From NCBI GenBank assembly GCA_003427395.1, contig BFEA01000347.1, positions 277,716 to 341,715 on the forward strand: DNA of 64,000 bases. Reading direction: 5' to 3'. Source of the DNA: Chara braunii (lineage: Eukaryota; Streptophyta; Charophyceae; Charales; Characeae). How positions within the stretch are numbered: the first letter of the stretch is position 1; each line of letters begins with the position of its first letter. The notes below the pieces were generated by a model that was not told where the DNA came from, searched no databases, and saw only the letters and a program-made list of their open reading frames with translations. Shown one piece after another: positions 55,059-63,805 of this stretch. Position numbers and translations under genes: made by a program.

Positions 55059-58000
55059 TGTGTGAGTGCCTATGTGTGCGTGTATGGTTCTGTTTTGTAA
55101 TGTTCGCAGCTCAAGCGGGGTCTTTCAGTCTCCATACATTAACATGTAAGCTTTCCTCTTCTTTCTGATCAATACTTAACATGAGAGGCGTAGACCCCTT
55201 AGGCATTGCTGTTATCAGCATCCAAAGGTCTGATTACCCGAGCGAGGAGTATAAGTTGTGAGTCCACTCACTCTTTAGGCAAGGTTTATGGATTGCTGGT
55301 TGTGATTGGGCTGCGACATTCCTGGATGCATCCTTTTCTCGATTGTTTTATAGCTCCCCTTGATAATACGCATTCTGCCAGATTGTGTTCCTATAAGCAG
55401 GCAGGCCATATGCAGGTCATGGGCACAAGACATCCTCCTGCGCAATCACTTGTCTGCACCGAGCTGTGTTCATGAGCGAGGGGGGATGGTTATGGGCCCA
55501 TAGAACCTTATCCAGTATGCATGAGCGAGGGGGGATGGTTATGGGCCCACAGAACCTTATCCAGTATGCATGCTTACTGTGGCTTTTCCCCTCAAGCAGC
55601 AGCCAGACAAAATGGAAGTTCTTGTCTGCCGGTCTTCTCAGCTGATCAGCAGGTTTTGCACCTGCTGTTCTGTGAAGTCCTTGCTGATAGGAGGGGGCTC
55701 AGCCTGTGATGTTGGCTTCCTTTCTCTCTTCGGCTATCATATGCTTTTGTTCGTGTAGGACCTAGCAAGTGTGGTTCCTTACTTCCTCCGCCTGATGATT
55801 TTTGACTACGGAGAGAAAAGGGGTGGTGAGAATTGTGTCAGTTGGACTTATTCAGGCTTTTTCAGGCCACAAATGATGTTCGCACCCGCGAATTGTAGTC
55901 GGTCAACAGGAAGACAGACTAGGTAGACAGTGGGTCAGAGAGAGGGAGGGAAAAAAAAAAAGAAGCGGGAGAAGAGTGTTGCTGTCCGATCCAGGAGGGA
56001 TCTGCTGGAGGAAAATCATCAGTTGGGACTTGGAATCAATTTGTCAAGAATTGATTGGACAATGGATATGGAATGGGCGAATGGAGTCAGGCAATTGATT
56101 CATCAAAGCCTGCATATTAAACGCCATGTAATCATTGTAAGGCTGCATATTAAATGCCTTAGATAAAGTTTGATGGTAATAGATGCTACATTTCATGTGG
56201 CGGTAAGCAGGTTCTTTCTCAGAAGAAGGACAGCAAAGAAAATATTAAGTAGAATATGAAATAGCTCTCAAGTTTGCTGGGCGAGGACTTGGGGTCCCTA
56301 TGTACCACTTCAATTTGTGGTTGTTTGCCGTAACAAGAATGACCTTGTCTTTTCAGAAGAGGCGACTTCTTCCTTGTATAATAATTAACTTTGCCGCATT
56401 GGGGCTGCATCTGTTCCCAGTTCCCATCAACACCATTGCCTTTGGCAACAAGGCTTTCCTCTAAAACCACCAGTACCTACCAGTTGGGGTGGCTGTTAAC
56501 ACGGAAGCCAAATCGGCCTGCCCCTCCGGTCCAAATTCATTCGAGGCCCGGGGGTACGAAAAATGCGGTAGGCACTAGTGGTGGTTTAAGCATGTGCTCT
56601 CAGAATAGCCTCCTCGTTTGCCATTTCCTTGCAGTATGTCCTTGCGATGCCAGCTTAAACCACCACCAGTACCTGGCCCATATATTGGCCATGGGCGCTG
56701 GTTGTCGACGGGCCGCAATTTTTGAGGGCCTTCAAGACAATTGAGAAAATCGATCAACAGCCTGCGACAGATCATTTTGTTTGGCGTGCAGGGCAACCCC
56801 AGTGTTAGAGAAAAGTGCCTCAGAAACCACCCTGTAAACTTGTCCGATCCGATCTTCTTCGGCTTCGTCAATTGCTTACGTGCCATTGTATTCTCCATTC
56901 AACTATCTCTGTTGCGACGAGTACTGTACCCTGGTACTGTTCCCTTGCACGCACGCCCGCTTCTCAAGCAAGCTAATTGTCCATGTTGCTGTGTTGGCTG
57001 ACAGTCCATCAATAGGTTCTCAAGACTCAACATAAATCAAAGAAGCGCACTAAGGCACCGTAAATTAGAAAAGAAAAAAAGAAAGGGATAATTTGCAGAA
57101 TACCCACATAATTTGAGGTACATGCTGAAATGCCCCTGAAAGATGTGGGTAGAGCGGAATGCCCCTCTGTCAAAAAAACTATTTTGTGAAATACCCCTGG
57201 ACCCCAAATCCTTACAATATACCCCTACCGGGTACCATCCAACTTTGCGAAATGCACCCCCTATTTGCCAAGTTTTCCGAGGCCGGACTGCAAAGTGCCC
57301 AGACCCAAACGGCGAGGTCCAGATTGCAAATTTTAACACCGGGCTCACAGAAGCATGATGCAAAGATTTCGTCCCAAAAGAGCACTCCGCTCTGCCCACA
57401 TCTTTCAGGGGCATTTCGGCATATATCTCAACTTAGGGGGGTATTTTGCAAATTATCCCGAAAAGAAATGAAAAGGAAAGGAAAAATTGAAAGGCATGAT
57501 AGCCTTGCCTAATCGGCCAGGCTATACTTAATTTATTCACCGAGATAACTTTCTCCTTTTTTTTTTTTCCTTAAAAAAATAAAAGGACGACCTTTGACAT
57601 ATCGTCATTGAACTGACCGCCGCCAGGCATTTCAGAATGATTGTATTCCGGTCATCTGATTGTACCTGGATTCCAACTTGGGTCTGTATTTTACGTTTCA
57701 ACTTGCAACAGTTCGTGGGTGTGCCAACTGAGCTAGGCCCCGTTGGTGGTTAACCTTATTTTTTTATTAATAAATGATATGCGTTAATTGTCCTACCTAT
57801 TAATTATCATTCCTCGCTCGACTGTCTCTGAGCCTTCATTCTTCAATTGCATGTCCGTCCTCTCACTCCCCCTGGTTTCCCCTTCCCCCAACTCAACCTC
57901 ACTCTATCTGTGCACCTCTAAAGCCACCCCCGTGGCCCTCTTATGTCACCGGAACGCACCTGCTAGGGGAGGCTCCAGGTTGTTTCTTAATCTGTCTCAG

Positions 58001-58534
58001 CAGGAAGTAGAGAAGGCCCCATTTTTGTACGGTAAGCCACATGCAATCTGTCGTTGCAGGGGAGACAACCAGCAGTTCTCTTTGTCCTGGTCCTCTTTCT
58101 TTTCTTTTCTTTTCTGATTTTTCTCTTCATGCTCCAGGTTGGCTCTCAATCTGTGCTAGCTGGAATTAGGAAAGGTAAGCCCACTTTCACAAGTTCTTCA
58201 TGTGCAATAAGCCACAGCAATCAGTCACTGCAGAGGAAACAAGCAGCAGTGATCTTTTGAAGTTTCTCCTTGTCTCCTTTTCTTGTCGTTGCCTTCTTTT
58301 CTTTCTTTGCTATGAGGTCGATTCTTTCCGTCTGCCCCACTCTGACAGGACTTGTGGCCTGAATTCGATTCCAGTTCCAGATTACTATGTTCCAGCTCGA
58401 GATCCCTATGTTCCAGTTCGAGATCCCTATATTGCAGGTCGAGATCCCTATGTTGCAGATTACCGTTTGCCAGTTCAAGGTGCTGTATGACAGTTTTCTT
58501 TCTTGGTTGTTCTCTGTTTCATGCTTCAAAGTTC

Positions 58535-58600
<66 letters not shown>

Positions 58601-59939
58601 NCTCTCTCTCTCTCTCTCTCTTGCCTTGAACTCTTCTCCTTCCAGCTTCTGTTGTAATTCCACCCCCAACTTGTCGGGCGCCCTTCCCTCTTCTTTACCC
58701 TTCCTTACACCGTCAACTTGCATCTCCTGTACTTCTACCTCCCCCAAACTCCCTTTCCTCTTCCAGATGCATTTGCCAGTTGCACTGACTTTAGGGAAAT
58801 CTCTGACAACAACGCAAATTGAAACATGTCAAGGATTTCCATGGGCTCGAGCCAAATTTGCCGATGCCATTTCCTACCACGCTGTGACTTCATCTATGTT
58901 GCAAAATGGACTCTGCTGAACAGGGGTCAGTAATGACGAAAGCGAAACTTGGAATGCCTGTACACGAACACTGATTCAACCACTACTAGTTGATTGATCG
59001 ATCATTGGGTTACCTGTTTTAAATTTTGCGGAAGCATCGCATCGCCAACTGAGAAGATTCACTGTGAATTAAGTGAAGTGACGCAGATGCGATGCAGATA
59101 TGTACTGTTGTTATCTGAGGCTGTCTTTTTTCATGCAATTTTAAATTACGCAATTATTACGGTCATTTTCCTGCGCCGGATTTGACCTGCCCCCGGACCA
59201 CAGAACCATTGTGGGGGTCGGGGCCGGGGCTTGGAAGCAGTGCGAATATGAATTGCATTTGTAGTAATTTGTACCACATTTTTTGACAGGCACGTGGGGC
59301 AGGCCGTTATTGTTTCTTTTTTTATATATTTTCCCCTGATTGAGTGGCATGTGAAAACAAAAAGAGTGCCATGTCATATGCGGCCATGAAAATTTTCAGG
59401 TTCTTTTGTGGGAGATTGTCACTCAGAAATTGTGGCCCCTCCCTGGCACTGCGGATCGCCGGTAGGCTCAGTCTATCCGCTGCACCGGCTCAATAGGGGG
59501 GTGTGTGTGGGATAACTGGGCAGGGTATTGTGTGGTCTAACTTCTATTTTAATTTTTAAGGCAATTATATGAAATATTTTGGGTGTTTTTCTTGCCTGTG
59601 AGAAAGAAATGCTTAGATTGCTTCCTGAAAATTGCCCAGCATAACTTCTGGAGAAATGGGACTGACTTCGCTGGCCCAACCGCAGCTGCCTGCAGCAAAC
59701 CAATAGTGAGCAATGAAAAGGAGCCAAAGAGGCAAAAGGAAAAAGCACCATCAAAGAAAGAAAGAAGGAAAACTCAATGCAGGTGTCCTGTTGAACTGTT
59801 GTGGCTGGTATGTTTCCATAGACTACTTGTTAGGAAGTAGTCGTGGTTTAACGGAAAGCGGAAGATTTGCCTTTTTCGCCGACAGTTTCGGTGCAAAAGT
59901 CAGCGGAAAATTCAAAAACAAACTATATGGGCACGTAAT

Positions 59940-60010
<71 letters not shown>

Positions 60011-61443
60011 AAAAAAAATGAACAAAAAAAGTTAAAAAAAAACACAGAAAAATTGTAAAGGGTTCTGAAGTTCTGAACCCTAACAGAAAAACACTTTCGG
60101 AGTGAAAATGAAGCATTCAGCGAATCAAACCGAGATGCCAACTTTTTCATTATTGAGCCAAAGTTCCAAACATGTCAAAACTGGACACATGACGTACCCT
60201 AAAGCACCGACATATCCCCTTTTTAAGCCCTTAGGAGTAGTGTATGTAGTGAAGGTGAATTGAAAGAATTTGGAAGATGATGAAAGATTTGAGAGAATAA
60301 TGAAGCGTAGTTTTTACAAAGAATTAAAAAAAGAAAGTACCTACATATCACAAAACGAAAAACAAGAAAAAAAAGCAAAAAATCAGGGCAGTATGACAGT
60401 TTCAGTGCAAATTTCGGAGGGAAAAAACACCCCCGGTTAACCATGTGTGAAAACGAACCCGGGGCGTGAAAAGCAGGTACAATCCATTTGGGAATCTTCA
60501 CTTCTCATGGGTGCTTTGTAGCACAAGTATAGTAATCAGGGGTGCAGTTGTAGTGCTCAAGGCTTTTTCGTCTTTATCCATGTGAAAGCTCTTAATGTCC
60601 TCCCTGCATTTGGCCGTCCATCGAAACCCCGTACTCAATGTTCATTTACTATGAATGTCACAGACTCTATTGGCTGTGCCTTTGCTTACTGCTCGACTAT
60701 TTAGGAAATCTTTGCAAGATAGTAAGATACATCTTTATAGGAAGTTTTAGATGTGAAATTAGGGCCAGGCTCGAACAGGCAGACAGGGTGCTTTGGGAGG
60801 TTACACAGTCGCACGGAAGTCACATAGTCGCATTTGTCGCTTTGGCTAATGCCATCCCTTTTAGAACCCTCGGTGTCGAGTGTGGTGCTGCTATGCAACT
60901 CTTCTCGTTTGCGTTCTGTTTTGTTTCTTCACCCTTTTGTCATTCTCACTTTTGAGCCAGAAGTTGGTTTTACCTCTGCCTTATGGAGGTAACGTTTCTG
61001 GCACAAGCTAATCATAAATGTAACTATAGTACAGTGGGTACATCCATGGCTGTCATGGCACCATTATGTCCCTCGCCCAAGCAGAATTAACGAAAAAAAA
61101 AAAACACTTCAGGTGAGTTCTCATCTTGTGAGTTAGGCTGTATGATAATGAACCAGCACTTGGCCTAATACACAGTGTTGTGCACGACTGAAGATAGAAG
61201 GAGCAACCTCCAAACTAAGGGTAGGCAAATTGCGGCAGGTGGAAGGTAGTAGAGGCAGATGAAGGGCAGTGTCAAGTCAGCAATGATGTCCATCCATGAA
61301 TCTCCATGGCTCATTATTTCTTGGGCCATAGACATGCTGAGACATTCTGGTAGATCAGTATGCTGTTCTTCTCAAGATGCCTCGAACACAATTCTTTTGT
61401 AGCTGTGTATAGTGAACATGGCATCACAGAGACAGAGACAGAG

Positions 61444-61494
<51 letters not shown>

Positions 61495-62330
61495 TAATGT
61501 TCATTTGATGACATCACATGGAACTGTTGGTGTTTAAACCTAAATGTTGTTAGGTTGTTGTGGTGCCCAATACACCTTTTGTCAATCACTCTTGTTTTGT
61601 TCGTTTTCTGCCCCGCGTGTTTACTGATTATCAACCGGGAGTGTAGGTTAAGTGGGGTTACGAGTCCCAGTCTCTGATGTGATACATTTTGGTCTAGAAT
61701 GAAGAACTGTGGCTCTTATTGAGATTTACACTTTCGAGTGCCGTCTCTCTTCGATTTCCTATTGTTTTCTTGAGTGACAAGATGTGGTTGGCCCAAGATT
61801 GCAGTCATTGGAGCCGGTCTATGTGTCCCTATGTTTTTCTTGAGTACCGGTTTGCTATCTCTTGAGCTGGTTCTTGTGGTTGAATTGTTTGGGTGATGAA
61901 AATGTGAAAAATGTTTACTTTATACTGAGGAGCAGGATAGGATTCCCAGGGGCTACTCTTCAAGTAGAAATGACTGAACTCGTCGCTTTTGAATTAGCCT
62001 GCTGGGATTTGCACCTGGGGATAGAGGATGGGTTATGTGTACCTCATGAGCCTGAAAGAGTGTATTGCCGTCAGAGTTATAACACATGCCAGGCGTCAGA
62101 TCCTCATGGACCTCATTCTTTTCCACTTCCCTGTGATCTCTCCTGATTATTTCCTTGCTTTTCCACTCTCTTTGCTTGGCTTCCTGATTGCAGTGTACAA
62201 TAGCGGAGCAGCTGTACCTGGCTATGGAGGGCATCTTGCAGCTGCATCCAGTCCATACACGCCAATCCAAGCAATGCCCGGTGGGGCTTACGCTGCAGCC
62301 CGAAGCAAGGGCAGACCAGGAGCTCCGATG
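45043..62330 (+). CDS. KH-domain RNA-binding protein, BTR1/NOVA-like (partial, 4 exons seen)
   Basis: Exons 45043-45149, 54627-54820, 58375-58479 and 62194-62330. All junctions are GT/AG and the phases agree (0/2, 2/1, 1/1, 1/0), so the spliced frame stays open. The first two exons together make one complete type I KH domain with the RNA-binding GXXG loop in [12 protein letters not shown], followed by the [11 protein letters not shown] strand and the [21 protein letters not shown] helix. KH proteins of this group bind single-stranded pyrimidine-rich RNA and act in splicing or mRNA control, in nucleus or cytoplasm. The wording of the domain is closest to the second KH of plant BTR1/PEPPER and animal NOVA proteins. 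Exons 3-4 encode a Tyr/Pro/Gly/Ala-rich linker. The first KH, last KH and both gene ends are not in the window. Confidence 0.88.
45205..45340 (-). mobile_element. tRNA-derived SINE, copy c (KH intron)
   Basis: Minus strand: GGGCCTAGCTCTGTTGGTACA, an ACCATTGAAGTACAGACCC middle, B box AAGTTCGAATC, then a body with AGCTGACT/AGTCAGCTCA and ATATCTCAAG. Almost directly downstream of the exon at 45149. Confidence 0.72.
45837..46434. mobile_element. TA-flanked MITE, copy 7 (598 bp, KH intron)
   Basis: Perfect 19-bp terminal inverted repeats AACCACCACTACCCCCGCC, flanked by TA at 45835-45836 and 46435-46436. The interior has two imperfect repeats built around GGAAAAATAAT and GATTTTTTGC/ATTTTTGCGATCAG words, and no open frame. 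The largest member of the family here. Confidence 0.85.
46500..46634. repeat. About 75-bp tandem duplication
   Basis: GTGCAAGAGGT.T and TTGGCACTGTGT.CTTC.CAG followed by CCTATGGCCCTAT occur twice, the second unit starting near 46571. Confidence 0.8.
46635..46784 (-). mobile_element. tRNA-derived SINE, copy d (KH intron)
   Basis: The body is well kept (GGGCCGGTCCTTTCGATGAT and ATATCTCAAGGCC on the minus strand); the head keeps the TGGGTTCGAATTC B box and part of the A-box side, with the middle shortened. Confidence 0.65.
46785..46916. repeat. 66-bp tandem duplication
   Basis: Units 46785-46850 and 46851-46916 differ at two positions; each starts CATTCAACTTC and ends GTGTTGGGG. Confidence 0.95.
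47386..47591. mobile_element. 206-bp TIR element (KH intron)
   Basis: Inverted ends of about 38 bp beginning CCTACCGTCTTCCCCC, with about 32 matches. The interior has TTCGAATA and GCATATGCG words like those of the element at 37454-38035. No target duplication is obvious. Confidence 0.65.
48095..48640. repeat. Imperfect tandem repeats, about 115 bp
   Basis: CACCAGAGTCTTCCTGCAGTC, GAATAGAATGCCCAGTATGC, CTAACAGTCAGAATTGC and AAAGATGATGG recur in order at about 48165, 48247 and 48358, with a diverged copy near 48585. The stretch GTATCT.G..TGAAAGTTG.CCCAG (48415-48440) recurs at 49617 and 50557. Confidence 0.78.
48818..49201 (-). mobile_element. Candidate solo LTR related to the short-LTR family
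   Basis: A 384-bp sequence starting TGTAACAGGC and ending GTTCGTAACA, with CCAGGGATCGAGCCCTGG close to its end as in the 90-bp LTRs at 31237 and 37182. Flanks AAAAC and AAAGC differ at one base, a possible 5-bp target duplication. It includes (GA)n at 48840-48861. Confidence 0.5.
49430..49504 (+). tRNA. tRNA-Ile(GAU)-like sequence of organelle type (probably a nuclear pseudogene)
   Basis: A full cloverleaf can be drawn. The acceptor stem GGGCCTA/TAGGCCC is perfect, as is the D stem ACTC/GAGT. The anticodon stem TACGC/GTGTA has one G-T pair with loop CTGATAA (anticodon GAT at 49464-49466). The T arm ACTAG/CTACT has one C-C mismatch and loop TCCAAAT where TTCRANY is usual. Eukaryotic nuclear tRNA-Ile uses AAU or UAU anticodons; GAU belongs to bacterial and organellar tRNA-Ile. 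The altered T loop and a set of changes that look like C-to-T or G-to-A fit a decaying nuclear copy of an organelle gene. No CCA is encoded. Confidence 0.75.
49795..49890 (+). pseudogene. U6 snRNA retropseudogene 2 (KH intron)
   Basis: Reads as U6 from GTCCTTCAGGACATCC through TTACAGAGAAGATTAGCATT, CAAAGGATGACACA and GATCGAGAAATGGCCC. The ACAGAGA box is intact; AGCATTGCCCC differs from the usual AGCATGGCCCC, and some bases of the central domain are changed. An A-rich tail (AAAAAAAACAAAA) replaces the T run of a true gene. It is flanked by AGTCTCACAGTGC (49780-49792) and AGTCTCCCAGTGC (49902-49914), a 13-bp target duplication with one mismatch. Retroposed, and in the sense orientation of the host gene. 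Confidence 0.92.
49915..50033. repeat. Duplication downstream of U6 copy 2, with a third U6 fragment
   Basis: GTAGTTG.TGTCCTCCCGTGCCG followed by TGCGAT.GCAG.GACT occurs at 49915 and 49992. Between them AGAAGACTAGCATAGCCCCTG (49969-49989, in part) copies the U6 core. So a segment spanning the U6 3' half and its flank was duplicated in tandem, with an internal deletion. Confidence 0.75.
51553..52843 (-). mobile_element. Solo LTR of the gypsy A family (KH intron)
   Basis: 1291 bp aligning over its length with the 5' LTR at 25903-27247: TGTTATGATCC at the start, GCCTTCC..GTGCAGCGCCTC in the middle, GGAGGGAAACATCATTGCAG, and GGTCATTACA at the end. About 75-80% identity by eye, so it is older than the element at 18525. 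No matching target duplication is visible. It contains AAGAAGAA-type indels. Confidence 0.85.
53556..53627. repeat. Hairpin with 23-bp arms
   Basis: AGAGGGTCAGATTAAGTGCC (start of the left arm) and its reverse complement with two changes at about 53603-53627, separated by about 24 bp. A further palindrome of the ATACGGTCATTAT..ATAATGACCGTAT kind follows at 53650-53712. Possibly the ends of a small TIR element. Confidence 0.75.
54627..54820 (+). CDS. KH gene exon (second half of KH domain)
   Basis: Acceptor TGGTCTTTTCCCAG/ATCATTTG, donor TACCCAG/GTATGA. It begins with one base completing Arg, then [40 protein letters not shown], and [20 protein letters not shown]. The junction with the preceding exon restores the R-S-F-V-E-D helix expected after GKGGATI, strong support for the splice across a 9.5-kb intron. 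Confidence 0.92.
54884..55054. repeat. (CT)n(GT)n tract 64 bp after KH exon
   Basis: About 63 CT units (one N at 54962) followed by about 20 GT units. In the sense strand of the KH gene this is a long UCUCUC then UGUG tract within the first 235 nt of the intron. Confidence 0.97.
55471..55568. repeat. 49-bp tandem duplication
   Basis: Units starting CATGAGCGAGGGGGGATGG at 55471 and 55520, with one mismatch. Confidence 0.95.
56464..56586. mobile_element. TA-flanked MITE, copy 8 (KH intron)
   Basis: 123 bp, ends AAACCACCAGTACCTACC and GGTAGGCACTAGTGGTGGTT, flanked by TA. A single further end (CTTAAACCACCACCAGTACC) occurs at 56654 without a partner. Confidence 0.75.
57085..57459. mobile_element. 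375-bp MITE with about 80-bp terminal inverted repeats
   Basis: Ends GGGATAATTTGCAGAATACCC and the reverse complement of CAAATTATCCC. The two arms match over about 80 bp through TGAAATGCCCCTGAAAGATG and GGGCAGAGCGGA at about 85%. Both outer flanks contain AAAAGAAA, compatible with an 8-9 bp target duplication but in A-rich sequence. Long arms and flank length would fit a MULE- or hAT-derived element. Confidence 0.75.
57578..57745 (-). mobile_element. tRNA-derived SINE, copy e (KH intron)
   Basis: Minus strand: GGGGCCTAGCTCAGTTGGCAC (A box exact), CACGAACTGTTGCAAGTTG with a small insertion, ACAGACCCAAGTTGGAATCC (B box one change), then body TGAAATGCCTGG and GCGGTCAGTTCAATGACG, ending in a T-rich tail. 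Confidence 0.72.
57965..58260. repeat. Diverged direct duplication upstream of the RDPY exon
   Basis: CTCCAGGTTG.....TCTTAATCTGT then GGTAAGCC.CA and GCAATC.GTC..TGCAG.GGA.ACAA.CAGCAGT occurs at 57971-58076 and again at 58132-58250. The copies share acceptor-like CTCCAG and donor-like GGTAAGCC, as if an old exon had been duplicated. Neither keeps an open frame in the required phase. Confidence 0.55.
58375..58479 (+). CDS. KH gene exon (RDPY repeat linker)
   Basis: Acceptor after CGATTCCAG at 58374 (an equal in-frame alternative is after TTCCAG at 58380), donor TTCAAG/GTGCTG, a weaker GT. It encodes [15 protein letters not shown] and two further RDPY(I/V)A units, then DYRLPVQ. The middle is a 21-bp unit repeated three times (CGAGATCCCTAT core). 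Phase 1 at both ends matches its neighbours. The repeat suggests a flexible Tyr-rich linker. Confidence 0.72.
58541..58621. repeat. (CT)n tract 62 bp after KH exon
   Basis: About 40 CT units with one N at 58601, starting 62 bp after the donor at 58480. Same sense and nearly the same spacing as the tract at 54884. Confidence 0.97.
59941..60006. repeat. Poly(A) of 66 bases
   Basis: Uninterrupted A run on the plus strand (59942-60006 region), preceded by CACGTAATGC. It could be the tail of a retroposed sequence, but I find no recognisable body or target duplication. Confidence 0.8.
61438..61491. repeat. (GA)n microsatellite
   Basis: CAGAGA repeats leading into about 20 GA units, in the KH intron before the exon at 62194. 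Confidence 0.95.
62194..62330 (+). CDS. KH gene exon (Gly/Ala/Tyr-rich linker)
   Basis: Acceptor CTTCCTGATTGCAG/TGTACAAT, donor CCGATG/GTAAGG. It encodes [39 protein letters not shown] and RPGAPM, ending in phase 0. Composition fits the linker before the third KH domain in BTR1-like proteins. The next exon is not found before 64000. Confidence 0.85.
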
Positions 62331-62708
62331 GTAAGGCCTGTGGACCGAATAGAGATTCTGTTATCCCCTCAGCCCCTTTCCCGCACCCGCTTTCCTTTGG
62401 CCGTGCAGTGTATCAGAAAGAAAGCTAGGCCAAATGATAATTTGATTATTAACACAAATCTTTTCATGACTTAGAAGCTGTCTTGCTGTAAGAATGGAAA
62501 AGCAGACATTCATACGTAGGAGAATAGTGTCCAATATTTTCTCCATTAATAATAACTGACTCTTTCTGAACCCATGTCCGACTCCACGGTCAGTTTGCCA
62601 CCGACTCCCCGATTGGGTTTGGCATTTACATGTGGTGCTGTTTTTTCAATGGGAGGGACAACATGGAAATGTCTATCAACCTGTTCATTGTGCACCACGG
62701 GCAAGCCC

Positions 62709-63450
62709 AGAACCGATGTCCGAATCCTTCCTTTACAGCCAGCCAGTCAAGGGGTCCACCATAGCCATCTCATACGCCTTCCTCCTACTTGGTTGAGCAG
62801 GTGGCTATGGACTGTCGGGGTGAAGCTCTGATGTTCAGAGGACAACTATGGCCGCCAAGCCTAGCACTACCCCGGGGTCTTCCTTGTAGGTGCCAACCCC
62901 AACTGTGGCCTTCCAGGTGCAGTTCGAACCAAGAAGATGAAGACTCAGAGCACCATATCCAGGTAAGCTCCCCCGTCGCTCCTTCGTGCTCACCATCTTC
63001 TTCCTCCTCCTCCTCCTACTCTTCCCCCTTGGCTTCTTCCACCATAGCTGGGGTGGAAGGCCAAGCTGCCTTCTTCCTCCACCCAGTGTTCCTGCACTTG
63101 GGCGTTTGCTCCAGCAGCGAGCCACCAAACTGCTCACAGGCAAAGTGAGGCTGAGCCTCTTGCCTACAGCGAAGAGCTGCCGGAGTATTGCCTCTTCGCG
63201 CGTTGGCTTCAAGGCATTGCAGCCTCCCAAGTCTGGTGGAGGTAACATCGTTACGGACTGATATTCCCCTTTGCAGCCGCCAGGCTCAGACTACAGGAAC
63301 TGGTACCCATATGCTCTAAGCCTACCAGACTTCTAAAATTCACTTTCACTACATACATAACTATCGCTAATTTCCTGCCTGTGACAAGCAGACGATCGGG
63401 GCCCTCCATCTTTTTCTGCGCAACGGTCCCGATCATCCTTCTGATCGTTT
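62709..63450 (-). mobile_element. Diverged LTR fragment of the gypsy A family
   Basis: GATGTCCGAATCC, GGTCCACCATAGCCAT, GGCCTTCCAGGTGCAG, TCCACCATAGCT and GTGGAGGTAACATCGTTACGG appear in the same order as in the LTRs at 25903 and 51553, with many gaps. Lies in the intron after the last visible KH exon, same orientation as the other copies. Confidence 0.7.
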
Positions 63451-63658
63451 TGCCTTAGAAGTTGAACCGTCATACCGGTCCCGTGGTGCACCACGCACGG
63501 TATGGGGCCCGCGTGCCCACCCCGGCATTGAGCATTACCAGGCCCGCGTCCCTACAGGGCCAGCGCCGGTACCGCAAATTGTACTGGTGCAGTGCACGCG
63601 TGGTACGCATAGTAACCAGCTTCAGCGCACACACTGCCTCGGCCTCTCGATACGCTTA

Positions 63659-63805
63659 AACCACCAGTACATCCAGTTATCGACCGCGGGGGCTTTTCAG
63701 AGGCCGTCCGCCGCCGATTGAATTTATCTACGGCGCTGGGCCTCCTAAAATTTCGTAGGCGGCGAGTTTTCTTTTCAGCAAGGCTGGGGCCGTGTACTGG
63801 CGGCC
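63659..63805. mobile_element. TA-flanked MITE, copy 9
   Basis: 147 bp, ends AACCACCAGTACATCC and GTGTACTGGCGGCC, flanked by TA, with the shared subterminal GCAAGGCTGGGGCCGTGTAC. The sequence after it (63806-64000) has repeated CTACGC/CTACTC words and no gene. Confidence 0.75.
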
